DNA of 64,000 nt, taken from Brevibacillus ruminantium (GTDB taxonomy: Bacteria; Bacillota; Bacilli; Brevibacillales; Brevibacillaceae). Both the position numbers and the translations under genes were made by a program. Below, piece after piece: positions 53,043 through 62,854 of this stretch. How positions within the stretch are numbered: position 1 is the stretch's first letter; each line of letters starts with the position of its first letter. Under the pieces are notes generated by a model. That model was not told the DNA's origin. It did no database searches and saw only the letters and a list, made by a program, of their open reading frames with translations. The DNA lies in the NCBI RefSeq assembly GCF_023746555.1, contig NZ_CP098755.1, positions 508,501 through 572,500 of the forward strand, given 5' to 3'.

Positions 53043-53981
53043 GTGAAAACGCTGGAGAAAGTTAGTGATTTTGTCGGCAAGACGTTTGCCATCTGGGTTC
53101 TGCTATTTGCTTGCCTGGCATTTTTCTCACCGGATACGTTTAAATGGATCGGCAAATACATCACGCCTTTGCTCGGTATCATCATGTTCGGGATGGGGCT
53201 GACCGTATCACCGTCCGACTTTCGGGAGGTATTCCGCCGTCCCAAGGATGTCGCGATTGGGGTGCTCGGCCAATTTCTGATCATGCCGCTGCTGGCTTTT
53301 GGTTTGGCGAAAGGACTGCAGCTTCCGCCTGAAATCGCCGTTGGTGTCATCCTGGTCGGATGCTGCCCGGGCGGTACCGCATCCAACGTCATGACTTTCC
53401 TGGCCAAAGGGGACGTCCCGTTGTCTGTGTCGATTACGTCGGTTACCACCTTGCTGGCGCCGATCGTCACACCTGCACTGATTCTGCTGTTTGCCAGCCA
53501 ATGGGTGCCGGTGGATGCAATGGCGCTGCTCTGGTCCATTCTGCAAATTGTGATCATTCCGATTGTTCTCGGTTTTATAGTGAAAACGTTGTTTAAAAAG
53601 CCAGCGGAAGCAGGGGCGAAAGCTCTCCCGCTGATCTCCACCTTTGCGATCGTGGCGATCGTGGCAGCCGTAGTAGCAGGCAGCCAGCAAAAAATCGCGA
53701 CCACAGGACTTGCCATTTTTGCGGTTGTGATCCTGCACAACGGTTTGGGGCTTTTGCTTGGCTACTTCTTTGGCAAACTGTTCGGCATGGATCGGGCGAA
53801 ACAAAAAGCAATTTCCATCGAAGTCGGCATGCAGAACTCCGGGTTGGGCGTAGCGATTGCAACGGCTCACTTCTCACCGCTGTCCGCAGTTCCCAGCGCG
53901 ATTTTCAGCGTCTGGCACAATATCTCCGGCCCAATCGTGGCGACGATCTTCAGCCGGATGAAAAACGACAAAGAATCATAA
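53043..53981 (+). CDS. BASS-family (bile acid:Na+ symporter-like) transporter
   Basis: 312 residues, ten hydrophobic segments. Family segments: LLGIIMFGMGLTVSPSDF, VGVILVGCCPGGTASNVMTFLAKGD (sodium-site region), and EVGMQNSGLGVAIATAHF. Bacterial members carry organic acids, pantoate or similar with Na+. GTG start at 53043 behind AGGAG; the GTG at 53034 overlaps that site. Promoter candidates lie in the AT-rich upstream stretch. Terminator follows. Confidence 0.93.
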   Translation: MKTLEKVSDFVGKTFAIWVLLFACLAFFSPDTFKWIGKYITPLLGIIMFGMGLTVSPSDFREVFRRPKDVAIGVLGQFLIMPLLAFGLAKGLQLPPEIAVGVILVGCCPGGTASNVMTFLAKGDVPLSVSITSVTTLLAPIVTPALILLFASQWVPVDAMALLWSILQIVIIPIVLGFIVKTLFKKPAEAGAKALPLISTFAIVAIVAAVVAGSQQKIATTGLAIFAVVILHNGLGLLLGYFFGKLFGMDRAKQKAISIEVGMQNSGLGVAIATAHFSPLSAVPSAIFSVWHNISGPIVATIFSRMKNDKES

Positions 53982-53992
53982 GCTGCACAAAA

Positions 53993-54020
53993 AAACACCC
54001 ATTGCGGGTGTTTTTTATTT
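53993..54020 (+). terminator. Terminator after BASS transporter gene
   Basis: AAAACACCC pairs with GGGTGTTTT over a 5-nt loop, followed by a T-rich run. Confidence 0.88.
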
Positions 54021-54057
54021 TGCCGAGGAAAGCGGGCGAAAAAACACGATGAGCACC

Positions 54058-54843
54058 CTAGAATTCAATGTGAATGGTCCGGATGGGGCCGTCACTACTC
54101 TTCCAGGTCAAAATGTCCTCATAGGCAGAGGTCGCCACATCGGGTATGCTCACTTCCAGCGTAACTTCGTCTTTCCATGAAAGGTGTACAACGGGCCAGC
54201 GAAATTGGCTGTCAAACAGGTCGACATCGTCCGAAGACTCACGGTTTTCTTTTCTCGCAACGGAAGACAGATCAGCGCTGTCTAAAACCAGAAGGGAATG
54301 CCGGATTACCTGTTCGCCTTCGTTTCGGCCAAATTGGAACAGCAGCTTTGAACGATCAGGCGATGGCTCGATACCGGAAAACATCGCCGCTTCCATGAGA
54401 AAACGGGTTTGCAGCCGTCCGTCTGATTCTTTGACCAGAGATAAATCGCACAGTTTGTTCCCGCAACCAGACATCACCACAAAAAAACGGGAATGATCCT
54501 GATCCGTATAAACAAAGCGGGCTTGTATCCGCGCCAGCTCCTTCGCACGCTCTTCTCCCTGATAGAGTTCCAGATAGGCTTCCAGATAGGCTTCCAGCTC
54601 GGGAAGCGCGTGAAGCGGGATTTCCAGCGACTGCCCGTCATCACTCAGTCTCAATTTTTCGGGCTGTGAGAAGGGAGGGGCTTCGTCCTCGATAACCGAT
54701 GTGTCGGGAGCGACCGCACCTGAGCATCCGCCAATAAGGGCGAGGAGTATGAAACTGACCAAAACGGCTCCTTTTTCCATGGGCAGCAACAAACGGGCTG
54801 GCTTGCTAAGGAAATTCATCAATCGAATATACACTTCCGACAT
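54058..54843 (-). CDS. Lipoprotein of unknown function
   Basis: About 261 residues. The lipobox is LIGGC in MEKGAVLVSFILLALIGGC; from the chosen start this leaves a long basic n-region (about 22 residues), so the true start may be an internal codon closer to the lipobox. Acidic, beta-rich mature part with DDGQSLEIPLH and a short in-frame tandem duplication (EAYLEAYLE). ATG 54843 follows GGGGGAGAAGG; a GTG at 54834 is an alternative. No family recognised. Confidence 0.65.
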   Translation of the reverse strand: MSEVYIRLMNFLSKPARLLLPMEKGAVLVSFILLALIGGCSGAVAPDTSVIEDEAPPFSQPEKLRLSDDGQSLEIPLHALPELEAYLEAYLELYQGEERAKELARIQARFVYTDQDHSRFFVVMSGCGNKLCDLSLVKESDGRLQTRFLMEAAMFSGIEPSPDRSKLLFQFGRNEGEQVIRHSLLVLDSADLSSVARKENRESSDDVDLFDSQFRWPVVHLSWKDEVTLEVSIPDVATSAYEDILTWKSSDGPIRTIHIEF

Positions 54844-54911
54844 TCTCCTTCTCCCCCAGACAGGGTATAATAAGAATAAGTGAAACGTGATACACAAAGG
54901 AGAGAGTGCCA

Positions 54912-55343
54912 ATGATGTCCTATGAGGCATATATGAGTCAAGTAATCCAGCCCATGCGTGATGAACTGACACGCGTAGGGTTTACCGAACTGAAAACAGT
55001 AGAAGAAGTGGAAAAAGCACTGTCTGAGCTGAAAGGAACGGCTCTGGTCGTCGTCAATTCCGTCTGCGGCTGCGCGGCTGGACTGGCTCGTCCCGCAGTA
55101 GCTCACTCCTTGAACCATGCGAAAAAGCCGGACCATCTGTACACCGTCTTCGCCGGTCAGGATAAAGAAGCGACGGCAAAAGCACGCGAGTATTTTGAAG
55201 GCTATGCTCCGTCTTCGCCATCCTTTGCTGTGATGAAGGACGGCAAGATCATGACCATGATCGAGCGCCACCAAATCGAGAACAATGATTTGGGCACTAT
55301 TTCCAAGCTGCTGACAGACGCCTACGACACCTATTGCGAATAA
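54912..55343 (+). CDS. Bacilliredoxin (BrxA/BrxB, YphP/YqiW family)
   Basis: 143 residues. It removes bacillithiol from mixed disulfides on proteins. The CGC motif in VVVNSVCGCAAGLARPAVAHS and the conserved TVFAGQDKEATAKAREYFEGYAPSSPSFA are diagnostic. AAAGGAGAG precedes the ATGs at 54912/54915. It is divergent from the lipoprotein gene (about 70 bp apart) and followed by a perfect 13-bp hairpin. Which paralogue (BrxA or BrxB) is not resolved. Confidence 0.94.
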   Translation: MMSYEAYMSQVIQPMRDELTRVGFTELKTVEEVEKALSELKGTALVVVNSVCGCAAGLARPAVAHSLNHAKKPDHLYTVFAGQDKEATAKAREYFEGYAPSSPSFAVMKDGKIMTMIERHQIENNDLGTISKLLTDAYDTYCE

Positions 55344-55380
55344 GGGCCCAAGCAGCGGCCATTTGAGAATAATAGACACC

Positions 55381-55409
55381 AACGAGACGCTCCTGTGGAG
55401 CGTCTCGTT
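55381..55409 (+). terminator. Stem-loop after bacilliredoxin gene
   Basis: Perfect 13-bp stem AACGAGACGCTCC / GGAGCGTCTCGTT with a 3-nt loop. It lacks a T-run, so termination may be weak or it may be a mRNA end-processing hairpin. Confidence 0.55.
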
Positions 55410-55447
55410 ACATCATAAGCCCCTTTTTTAGGAAGGATGAGAGAAAG

Positions 55448-56320
55448 ATGCATACCCGTTCGTTCGGACGCGACCCCCATCAGGTCTCCCTGCTCGGCTT
55501 CGGCGCACAGCGCATCGTAGATGAGCATGACTGCACAGAGGAGCAGGCGATTGCGATCATCCGGCGTGCCGTGGAGCTGGGGGTCAACTATTTTGATACA
55601 GCGCCCAGCTACAGCGACGGCCAATCAGAAGCCCGGGTCGGAATGGGCTTGCGCGGTTTGCGCGACCAGGTTTGGATTGCCACCAAAACAGGCGGCCGCA
55701 CAAGAGATTTGGCGTGGAAGGATCTGGAGGGCAGTCTGAAGCGGCTGGGCACAGACTACATCGATGAATGGCGCATCCACAACGTCATGCAGCCGCATGA
55801 TCTGGACGCGATTTTTGCCAAAGGCGGAGCGCTGGAAGCCTTGGTCGAGGCGCGGGAGCAGGGGGTGGTCCGCAAACTGAGCATCAGCGGACATACCGAC
55901 CCGAGACTGCTTTCCGAAGCCATTCGCCGCTTTCCGTTTGACAGTGCATTGGTTGCGCTGTCCGCCCTGGATCATTTCATCTACAGCTTCGCGCATGAGT
56001 TCGTCCCGCTGGCGGTGGAAAAGGGAGTAGCGGTAATCGGGATGAAGGTCATGGCGCTGGGACAGTTGGCCCCATGGACAGAGCAGGCGCTTCGCTACAC
56101 CTGGAGCCTGCCTGTCTCCACTGCGATTCTGGGTGTCAGCAAAATGGACCAGCTGGAAGCGGATGTGGAGATTGCCAAGCGGTTCACCCCGATGACCGAT
56201 ATTGAACGAGTCCAGTTTTTTCAGGAAATCATGCCGTTGGTTCGAGCGGATGTATTGCGCTGGAAAGCAAGCGAGTGGATGTCTGGCGAGTGGTACAAGC
56301 TCCCGGAGCTGAACCGGTAA
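55448..56320 (+). CDS. Aldo/keto reductase family oxidoreductase
   Basis: 290 residues, TIM-barrel NAD(P)H-dependent reductase. It has GVNYFDTAPSYSDGQSEARVGMGLRG with the catalytic Asp and Tyr, Lys in IATKTGGRT, and DYIDEWRIHNV in the usual place. The ending TAILGVSKMDQLEADVEI carries cofactor-binding residues. GGAAGGATGAGAG precedes the ATG. Substrate unknown. Confidence 0.9.
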   Translation: MHTRSFGRDPHQVSLLGFGAQRIVDEHDCTEEQAIAIIRRAVELGVNYFDTAPSYSDGQSEARVGMGLRGLRDQVWIATKTGGRTRDLAWKDLEGSLKRLGTDYIDEWRIHNVMQPHDLDAIFAKGGALEALVEAREQGVVRKLSISGHTDPRLLSEAIRRFPFDSALVALSALDHFIYSFAHEFVPLAVEKGVAVIGMKVMALGQLAPWTEQALRYTWSLPVSTAILGVSKMDQLEADVEIAKRFTPMTDIERVQFFQEIMPLVRADVLRWKASEWMSGEWYKLPELNR

Positions 56321-56455
56321 GCTGGCGAAGAATTTGAATGGAGAAATTATAAAGAAGTACGCTCTACAGGTAGATTATGGCGATACTCTCTGGCAAACTC
56401 AGTGTTAAAAATCAATGCATCAGAGATACGGATACCCGATTAGGCTAACAAAAGA

Positions 56456-56490
56456 GAGACCGAAACAAGAGTGCATGTTTCGGTCTCAAA
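56456..56490 (-). terminator. Terminator of MFS transporter gene
   Basis: Minus-strand GAGACCGAAAC pairs with GTTTCGGTCTC (11 bp), followed by TCTTTTG. Confidence 0.8.
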
Positions 56491-56503
56491 AGTATGTCCC
56501 CAA

Positions 56504-57751
56504 CTATCCCCTCAATACACCTCGAACCACATTCGCCCTCCCTTTTCGCTCGCGGTGAAAAGATGCGTGGATCAGGCACAGGATGACGGCAGCAAAGGAA
56601 ATCACCGTCGCCAGTGTCAGTGCCGGGACAATCCCGCCGGCATCGTACATCTGCCCAAAAAAGAGCGGACCCAGCAACCGGCCTCCCGAAGTAATCGATC
56701 CGACAGCGCCCAGATAAAACGGGGCGGACTCGCCTGTTTTTTCGCTGATAAATGTGGGAACCGTAGGAGCAATCAGCATTTCGCCAAAAGTCGTAATCAC
56801 CATGCCCGTCATGAAAGCGGCGTAGCTTTGGTGGAAAAACAACATGAAGCCAAATCCGCTGCCATAGAGAACAGCGCTTGCGACAAGCTGGGAAGAGAGA
56901 TTCTGCTTCAAAATTCTTTTAATCCAGGAGACGACAGGCTGTCCGGCAAAAATAATGATGCCATTCACCGTCCACAGCCAACTGTATGCGGCAAGCGGCA
57001 TTCCGGTAGAGGTGAGATGGGGAGCAACTCCTGTATTCCAAACGGTAGTGGAGAAGAAAATAAAAGCAGATCCCAAAGCCATAAACAGATAGACCCGATA
57101 CCGCAACAACAGATGCAGAGAGCCTTCCTGCCGCTGTTTGGCCTTGCGTTCATCTGCGGCCCCGATTAATTGTTCATGAGACAGGTTTCGCATGAATAGG
57201 AAGAAAAAAGCGGCAAATAAAAACGTGCTCACACTATTGAACAAAAACGTAAAGCTGAAGGAAATCGCTGCAATCACTCCGGCCAAAGCGGTACCGACAG
57301 CCATCCCCAGATTATTGCCGACATAAACAATATTGAACAGCTCCCGCCGCTGTTCTTTCCAACGGAAACCAATAAAGGCCTGGATCGCCGGATTGGACAC
57401 ATTAAACAGAAAGCCGAGCCCCACCATGAAACCGATGTACACATACCAGCTATCCGTAAACAGGATGCCCAGCATACAGCTTGCCTGCAGGACCAGGGAA
57501 CCGACAATCAAGCGTTTGGCCCCGATCCGGTGAAACAGGGTGCCGCCGGTAAATTGACCGACAATTCCTGCCAGCGATTGCATCATCAGGACAAAACCCG
57601 CCTCCGTCATGGAGCGATGCAACTGGGTATGAACGTATAAAGTCGTTAACGGCCACATAAAGGCGCTGCCCGAGGAATTGATAAAACTGGCGATCAAAAA
57701 GAGCCAGGCTTCGCGGGGATAGCGGTGGAGCCAGGTTTTGGGTGAAATCAT
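56504..57751 (-). CDS. MFS transporter (multidrug-export-like)
   Basis: 415 residues, 12 hydrophobic segments. The 2-3 loop GGTLFHRIGAKRLIVGSLVLQ fits MFS motif A, and PTFISEKTGESAPFYLG is in the C-terminal half. Similar in layout to the MdtH/YttB type. ATG follows GGGAGG. No linked regulator. Substrate unknown. Confidence 0.9.
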   Translation of the reverse strand: MISPKTWLHRYPREAWLFLIASFINSSGSAFMWPLTTLYVHTQLHRSMTEAGFVLMMQSLAGIVGQFTGGTLFHRIGAKRLIVGSLVLQASCMLGILFTDSWYVYIGFMVGLGFLFNVSNPAIQAFIGFRWKEQRRELFNIVYVGNNLGMAVGTALAGVIAAISFSFTFLFNSVSTFLFAAFFFLFMRNLSHEQLIGAADERKAKQRQEGSLHLLLRYRVYLFMALGSAFIFFSTTVWNTGVAPHLTSTGMPLAAYSWLWTVNGIIIFAGQPVVSWIKRILKQNLSSQLVASAVLYGSGFGFMLFFHQSYAAFMTGMVITTFGEMLIAPTVPTFISEKTGESAPFYLGAVGSITSGGRLLGPLFFGQMYDAGGIVPALTLATVISFAAVILCLIHASFHRERKGRANVVRGVLRG

Positions 57752-57939
57752 AGGAGGCCTCCCCCTTTTCGGTAGGTTTTGGAAATAGTATAGTTCATTT
57801 TACATACTTTGTAAACTAAAAAGTTTAAAAAATGATCGAATCAGGCAAATAAAGGCTGCCCCATTTTAACATGATTCGCGTATACTAAACAAAGTGGAAT
57901 CGTCTTGGTTATCTTGTTAGAACAAAGGTGGAGTTTCCC

Positions 57940-58947
57940 TTGATTCGAAAAATAAAACGACTGGTTATGTTTCTGCTCCTGATTGGCATTCTGGCAGGGG
58001 GCTATTACGGATACGCGTTTTATCAATTTGCGGAAGATATCCAGCAGCCGAATCTGGTCGATCACCGACTGGAACCGGGTGAGACCAAAGCAGCCGAGCT
58101 GCCCGTTTGGAATGGCAAGGAACGGGTCAATATTCTGCTCATGGGTGTAGACCGGCGAGGGATGAAAAACAGTGGACTTCCCCGCTCAGACAGCATGATG
58201 CTGGTCAGTGTCGATCCTGTCACCAAACGATATGATCTTTTTTCCATCTTGCGAGACACTTATGTGGATATTCCTGATCACGGCAGCTCACGGATCAATG
58301 CGGCCATCGTGGAAGGCGGGCCGGAGTTAGCCATGGAAACGGTCAGCAATCTGACCGGTCTTGATGTAGACAGATATGTCATTACGGATTTTGAAGGGTT
58401 CAAGCATCTGATAGACGCCGTTGGCGGGGTGGAAATCGATGTAGAAAAAAACATGCGCTATCATGATCCTACGGACAAAGGTGTGTATGATATCAATCTG
58501 AAAAAGGGCGTGCAGCGGCTGGATGGCACCAAGGCTCTCCAGTATGTACGCTTCCGGCATGATGCTACATCTGACTATACGCGGACCGAGCGTCAGCGAA
58601 AGCTGATGTCGGCACTGGCCAGTCAGATGAAAAGCGGTACAACCTTGTTCCAGCTTCCGTCTATTTTGAAGCAGGTGACGCCGTACATCCAGACCAATAT
58701 CAGTTCGATGGATATGCTGAAGCTGGCCGGATTGGGCCTTTCGCTGGATACGCAAAATCCTGGCAAATACCAGCTTCCGCCGATGGGGGCCTTTCATGAA
58801 TCGCATCGAGCGGGATCGGTGCTCATTCCGGATGTGGAGCAGGTTCAGGAGTTTATCCAGGAAGCACTCCAGCCAGCGCCTCCGGAAGATAAGGAGCCCG
58901 GTTCAACAACAGCAACGAAAAAAACACCAAACGACACGCAAAGCTGA
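57940..58947 (+). CDS. LytR-CpsA-Psr (LCP) family cell-wall ligase
   Basis: 335 residues. Short cytoplasmic tail, one membrane helix (about 8-28), then the LCP catalytic domain outside (about 65-260): NILLMGVDRRG, SDSMMLVSVDP, RDTYVDIPDHGSSRINAA, GGVEIDV and RFRHDATSDYTRTERQR, which hold the Arg/Asp residues that bind polyprenyl phosphate and Mg. LCP enzymes attach teichoic acid or polysaccharide to peptidoglycan. TTG at 57940 follows AAAGGTGGAG; the GTG at 57928 overlaps that site. The C-terminal tail is Pro/Thr rich. Confidence 0.93.
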   Translation: MIRKIKRLVMFLLLIGILAGGYYGYAFYQFAEDIQQPNLVDHRLEPGETKAAELPVWNGKERVNILLMGVDRRGMKNSGLPRSDSMMLVSVDPVTKRYDLFSILRDTYVDIPDHGSSRINAAIVEGGPELAMETVSNLTGLDVDRYVITDFEGFKHLIDAVGGVEIDVEKNMRYHDPTDKGVYDINLKKGVQRLDGTKALQYVRFRHDATSDYTRTERQRKLMSALASQMKSGTTLFQLPSILKQVTPYIQTNISSMDMLKLAGLGLSLDTQNPGKYQLPPMGAFHESHRAGSVLIPDVEQVQEFIQEALQPAPPEDKEPGSTTATKKTPNDTQS

Positions 58948-58966
58948 GCGTGTCGTTTTCTTTTTG
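58929..58966 (+). terminator. Terminator after LCP gene
   Basis: AAACGACACGC pairs with GCGTGTCGTTT over an 8-nt loop, then TCTTTTT. It overlaps the end of the coding region. Confidence 0.88.
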
Positions 58967-59028
58967 CCATGTTTTCGGAAAAAGTGGGAAAACTACCTTT
59001 ATCCTTTCATCAAAAAGGAGGGGGACGG

Positions 59029-60486
59029 GTGAATACCGAGATCATTCGCAAATGGTTTTCCCATACAGCAGAACTGATCATCGAGGACATCGAGGAGAGG
59101 GATTCGCACGTTCGCGTTTATTTTCTAAAGAGCATGGCAGACACGAAGCTCATTTACACGAAGATATTGCCTGAGCTTCGCAAGCTTTCGCCCCATCCCT
59201 TGAAGATTGAAGACGTGGAGAGTCATCTCGGTGTGCCCACCTCCCAGCGCTTGGCCAAGCAACAGGATGTGATCAACCACCTCTTGAAGGGGTCTGTCTA
59301 TATCCATGTCAACCAGGCCCCCTATGGGCTGGCGATACCTGTGGCTGCTGAAAACAAACGAAACATTGCCAGACCTGAGATCGAGACCAATGTTCTTGGG
59401 CCGCAGCAGGCATTTGTTGAAGATCTGGATACCAATATTGCGATCATCCGAAAATACCTGACCTCTCCCCAGTTGTTTCACGAGCAGCTCTGGGTCGGGG
59501 AAAGCGCTCGGCAAGAAGTGGCGCTGCTTTATATGGAAGAGATCGTCAACCCTGAGAATGTACAGACCATTCGGCAGCGTATACAGGATTTACAGACAGA
59601 TGGGCTTATAGACACCAACATGCTCTCCCAGTACATTTCGGACAACGAGCTCTCCCTTTTCCCGACCCTGCTTCAGACAGAAAGACCGGATCGGGTGGCG
59701 GATGGTTTGCAGAACGGGCAGGTGGCGATTCTGATTGAAGGCAGTCCTTTTGTCCTTTTGGGTCCCACTGCACTGTTCCATTTTTTTGAGTCTCCGGATG
59801 ATTATTATTTTCGCTGGAGCCTCGGTACATTTACCCGACTGCTTCGAATGATAGCCATGCTGGTGTCCCTGCTCCTCACGCCGCTCTATGTGGCAGCGCT
59901 CACCTTTCACTACGAAATGATTCCGGCTGATCTTCTGCTGTCTCTGGCTCAGTCGCGAGCACGCGTGCCATTCCCGCCCTTGTTTGAAGCACTCATGATG
60001 GAAATTATTATCGAACTGCTGAGGGAGGCCGGGGCCCGACTGCCGACCAAGGTCGGGCAAACGATCGGGATTGTGGGAGGGATTGTGATTGGGCAAGCAG
60101 CCGTCCAGGCGGGAATTACGAGCAATATTCTCATTATCATCGTCGCTTTTGGCGCATTGTCATCCTTCATCGCGCCCAGCTACGTGATCGGGTCTACGAT
60201 TCGGGTCATTCGCTTCCCGGTTATTGTGCTGGCAGGCATTTTGGGGTTGATGGGGATCATGGTGGCTATGAGCTTTTTGATCAGTCATCTGCTGAGAATC
60301 ACCAGTCTGGGACGGCCGTATATGTCCCCTCTGTATCCGGTTCGCTTGGGTGACTGGAAAAACACCTATTTCCGAGCTCCGTACTCTTTTTTGGCGAAAC
60401 GGCTCTCGATTTTTCAAAGCCGCAATCCGCTTCGCTATGGAAGGAAAGAAGCGCACCAAATTCATAACCTGGATGAAGACGAGTAG
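59029..60486 (+). CDS. Spore germination receptor subunit A (GerA family)
   Basis: 485 residues, inner spore-membrane receptor subunit. Soluble N-terminal domain (about 1-290) with LKGSVYIHVN, ETNVLGPQQAFVEDLDTNIAIIRK and VAILIEGSPFVLLGPT, then four to five membrane helices with PFPPLFEALMMEIIIELLREAG and PTKVGQTIGIVGGIVIGQAAVQAG, the family core. GTG at 59029 follows AAGGAGGGGG. First of three ger genes; the germinant is unknown. Expected to be made in the forespore under sigma-G (established for this family, not visible here). Confidence 0.96.
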   Translation: MNTEIIRKWFSHTAELIIEDIEERDSHVRVYFLKSMADTKLIYTKILPELRKLSPHPLKIEDVESHLGVPTSQRLAKQQDVINHLLKGSVYIHVNQAPYGLAIPVAAENKRNIARPEIETNVLGPQQAFVEDLDTNIAIIRKYLTSPQLFHEQLWVGESARQEVALLYMEEIVNPENVQTIRQRIQDLQTDGLIDTNMLSQYISDNELSLFPTLLQTERPDRVADGLQNGQVAILIEGSPFVLLGPTALFHFFESPDDYYFRWSLGTFTRLLRMIAMLVSLLLTPLYVAALTFHYEMIPADLLLSLAQSRARVPFPPLFEALMMEIIIELLREAGARLPTKVGQTIGIVGGIVIGQAAVQAGITSNILIIIVAFGALSSFIAPSYVIGSTIRVIRFPVIVLAGILGLMGIMVAMSFLISHLLRITSLGRPYMSPLYPVRLGDWKNTYFRAPYSFLAKRLSIFQSRNPLRYGRKEAHQIHNLDEDE

Positions 60487-60504
60487 GGGAGCGGGATCAG
60501 ACAA

Positions 60505-61629
60505 ATGAAGGTCAATGTCCAGCACAGTCTTACAACTACCATCGCTCCGTATATGGTGGGGTTTCTGATTTTCGCCAATCAAGTGGGATTGGGGATGCTG
60601 GGGTATCAACGGCCGGTCGCAGCCAGAGCGGGCCATGACGCATGGATTTCCGTCATCATCGCGGGTCTCATTTCGCATCTCGCGGTGTGGGTTATCTGTC
60701 GCACCCTGCAAAAGTATCCTTCAGCCGATTTGTTTGGCATCCATCAGGATGTCTATGGAAAATTCCTCGGCAGGTTGCTCAGTCTGATGTATATCCTCTA
60801 TTTCAGCGGGATGACACTGATCTTTTTGCGCGGGTACATTGAAGTGGTCCAATCCTGGATGTTTCCCCAGCTCGCTACCTGGCTGCTGGGCATCATTCTG
60901 GTGTTCCTGACCCTCTATACAGTTCTCGGCGGGATTCGCATCATCACGGGGTATGTGATCCTTTCCGTTTTTATTACCATTTGGCTGTTTTTTGATCTTT
61001 ATTTCACGCTTCATTATGCCCGGTGGTACTATTTGCTGCCGATCTTGGAGGCTGATTTCAGGCAGTTGATTGCCGGGGCTTTGGTGATGGCGTTTACTTC
61101 GGTGGGTTACGAGATTTTATACATCGTTTACCCATATGTTCAGGACAAAAAGCGGATTCATCGCAGTGCGCAGCTTGGCGTGTTGTGTACGAACATCATT
61201 TACATCGCGGTGATGGTCATCACGCTGGTTTTTTTCAGCGAGGAACAGCTCCAGCGAACTATCTGGCCGACGCTGATGATCAAAACCGTCGTCTCCTTTC
61301 CCTTTCTGGAGCGGCTTGAACTTTTGGGGATTTCATTGTGGGTCTTCATCGTCCTGCCGAACATCATGCTGTACATCTGGTCTGCTTCCAAAGGCTGTTA
61401 CAGACTGTTTGGCTGGAAGCAGAAAAAGGTCCTGTATGCTCTCATGATGGTGATTTTTATCGCGATGCAGTTTTTTTCCACCAGGCAATCGATCAATTTC
61501 ATCATTGATTACATGTCGAAAATCAGCTTGTACGTCGCTGTGTACTACCCCTTTATCTTGTTTCTGCTGGTTTTGATCAAACAGCGCCGGAACAGAAAGG
61601 AGACGAATCATGAGGAGATGCAGAGGTGA
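60505..61629 (+). CDS. Spore germination receptor subunit B (GerB family)
   Basis: 374 residues, ten membrane helices, amino-acid-transporter-like fold that carries germinant specificity in known receptors. Visible: SLTTTIAPYMVGFLIFANQVGLGMLGYQRP-like start, SAFTSVGYEILYIVYPYVQD-like central part (AFTSVGYEILYIVYPYVQ) and late FIIDYMSKISLYVAVYYPF. It follows subunit A by 18 nt and overlaps subunit C by 20 nt, so the three are translationally linked. Confidence 0.95.
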   Translation: MKVNVQHSLTTTIAPYMVGFLIFANQVGLGMLGYQRPVAARAGHDAWISVIIAGLISHLAVWVICRTLQKYPSADLFGIHQDVYGKFLGRLLSLMYILYFSGMTLIFLRGYIEVVQSWMFPQLATWLLGIILVFLTLYTVLGGIRIITGYVILSVFITIWLFFDLYFTLHYARWYYLLPILEADFRQLIAGALVMAFTSVGYEILYIVYPYVQDKKRIHRSAQLGVLCTNIIYIAVMVITLVFFSEEQLQRTIWPTLMIKTVVSFPFLERLELLGISLWVFIVLPNIMLYIWSASKGCYRLFGWKQKKVLYALMMVIFIAMQFFSTRQSINFIIDYMSKISLYVAVYYPFILFLLVLIKQRRNRKETNHEEMQR

Positions 61630-62761
61630 GCGCTATCTGCGGCGGGAGGTATGGCTGATATTGCTTGCACTCCTGATGACGGGCTGTGTGAAAACGGAGA
61701 TTTTTGACGATCTGGGGTTGATGACGGTATCGGGATACGATTTGCTGAACGACGATCGGATCTACGGCACGGCGGTCATCCCGACAATCAATCCAGAGGC
61801 CAAAGAAAAGGTGCAGATTCTCTCAGGCGAAAGCATGACCACCAAAGGCTTTCGCGACAAAGCAAACCTTCAGTCAGATAAAGAGATGGTAAGCGGGCAG
61901 CTGCGCGTCGTGATGTACAATGTAGAGCTTGCCAAGAAGGGCGTAGGCAATTTGGTGGACACCCTGTACCGGGACCCCTCGGTCGGCAGCCGCGTCTATC
62001 TGTGTGTGTTTGATGGATTGACGAAGGATTTGCTCTCGACCAGGTTCGAAGCGAAAGGGAACGTCGGCATGTACCTCTATCGGATGATTGAGCACAACGT
62101 CGAGCAGGATAAAATTCCATCCCCGACACTGCATGAATTCATACGCACTTATTTTGGCGAGGGCATTGATCCATACCTTCCCCTTCTTGAGAAAAAGGGA
62201 AAAAACGTGGGGATTAAAGGAGTGGCCTTGTTTCGCGATGATAAGTACGTCGATTGGGTACCGCCGAAGGAAGCCTTTTTTATTAAACTGGTACATGAAA
62301 ACTATCGAACGGCCACCTATGAGATGAGAACATCGCGGAAGCGCTTGGAGCTTGAGCCAAACTCCGGTGGAGACAAAGAAACGGATTTTCGGCTGGTATT
62401 TGACACCATCAGCAGCAAGGCAAGCATCAAGGTTGTCAGCCAGAAACCACTGATATTTGACGTCAAAATCAAATTGAAGGCCCGCATTCTGGAGATGTCG
62501 GAACCAGTAAAGCTGGAGAATCCGAAAATGACAAAGCAACTCGACAAGGTCCTTTCAGAAAATCTGAAACAAGAGCTGGAGAAGGTCGTTCGGAAGATCC
62601 AAAAAATGGGTGTGGACCCGTTTGGTTTTGGGGAAAGGTACCGGTCTCAAGTGCGGGGAGCGGGAAAGCTTTCACATGAAGAATTGCAAAAACGTTTTCA
62701 AGAGGCGGAGTTCCGCTTTCACGTAGATGCCGAGGTCATCCGCAATGGAGTCATGGATTAA
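61610..62761 (+). CDS. Spore germination receptor subunit C (Ger(x)C lipoprotein)
   Basis: 383 residues, lipoprotein with LALLMTGC lipobox after a basic N-terminus. Three-domain body with VKTEIFDDLGLMTVSGYD, LGVKGVALF-type IKGVALFRDDKYVDWVP and C-terminal LKQELEKVVRKIQKMGVDPFGFGERYR, hallmarks of Ger(x)C. It overlaps the subunit B gene by 20 nt. Anchored to the inner spore membrane with subunits A and B. Confidence 0.96.
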   Translation: MRRCRGERYLRREVWLILLALLMTGCVKTEIFDDLGLMTVSGYDLLNDDRIYGTAVIPTINPEAKEKVQILSGESMTTKGFRDKANLQSDKEMVSGQLRVVMYNVELAKKGVGNLVDTLYRDPSVGSRVYLCVFDGLTKDLLSTRFEAKGNVGMYLYRMIEHNVEQDKIPSPTLHEFIRTYFGEGIDPYLPLLEKKGKNVGIKGVALFRDDKYVDWVPPKEAFFIKLVHENYRTATYEMRTSRKRLELEPNSGGDKETDFRLVFDTISSKASIKVVSQKPLIFDVKIKLKARILEMSEPVKLENPKMTKQLDKVLSENLKQELEKVVRKIQKMGVDPFGFGERYRSQVRGAGKLSHEELQKRFQEAEFRFHVDAEVIRNGVMD

Positions 62762-62768
62762 ATTCTCA

Positions 62769-62798
62769 TTGACTTTTTATTTCGCGATAGCATATAAT
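62769..62798 (+). promoter_or_regulatory. Promoter of the metN operon
   Basis: TTGACT (62769-62774), 18-nt spacer, TATAAT (62793-62798), followed by the SAM riboswitch 55 nt later. Confidence 0.85.
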
Positions 62799-62854
62799 CC
62801 AATTTGTATCAAGACGGTACATTTCTATTAATTGAATCTAACGTAGATATTCTT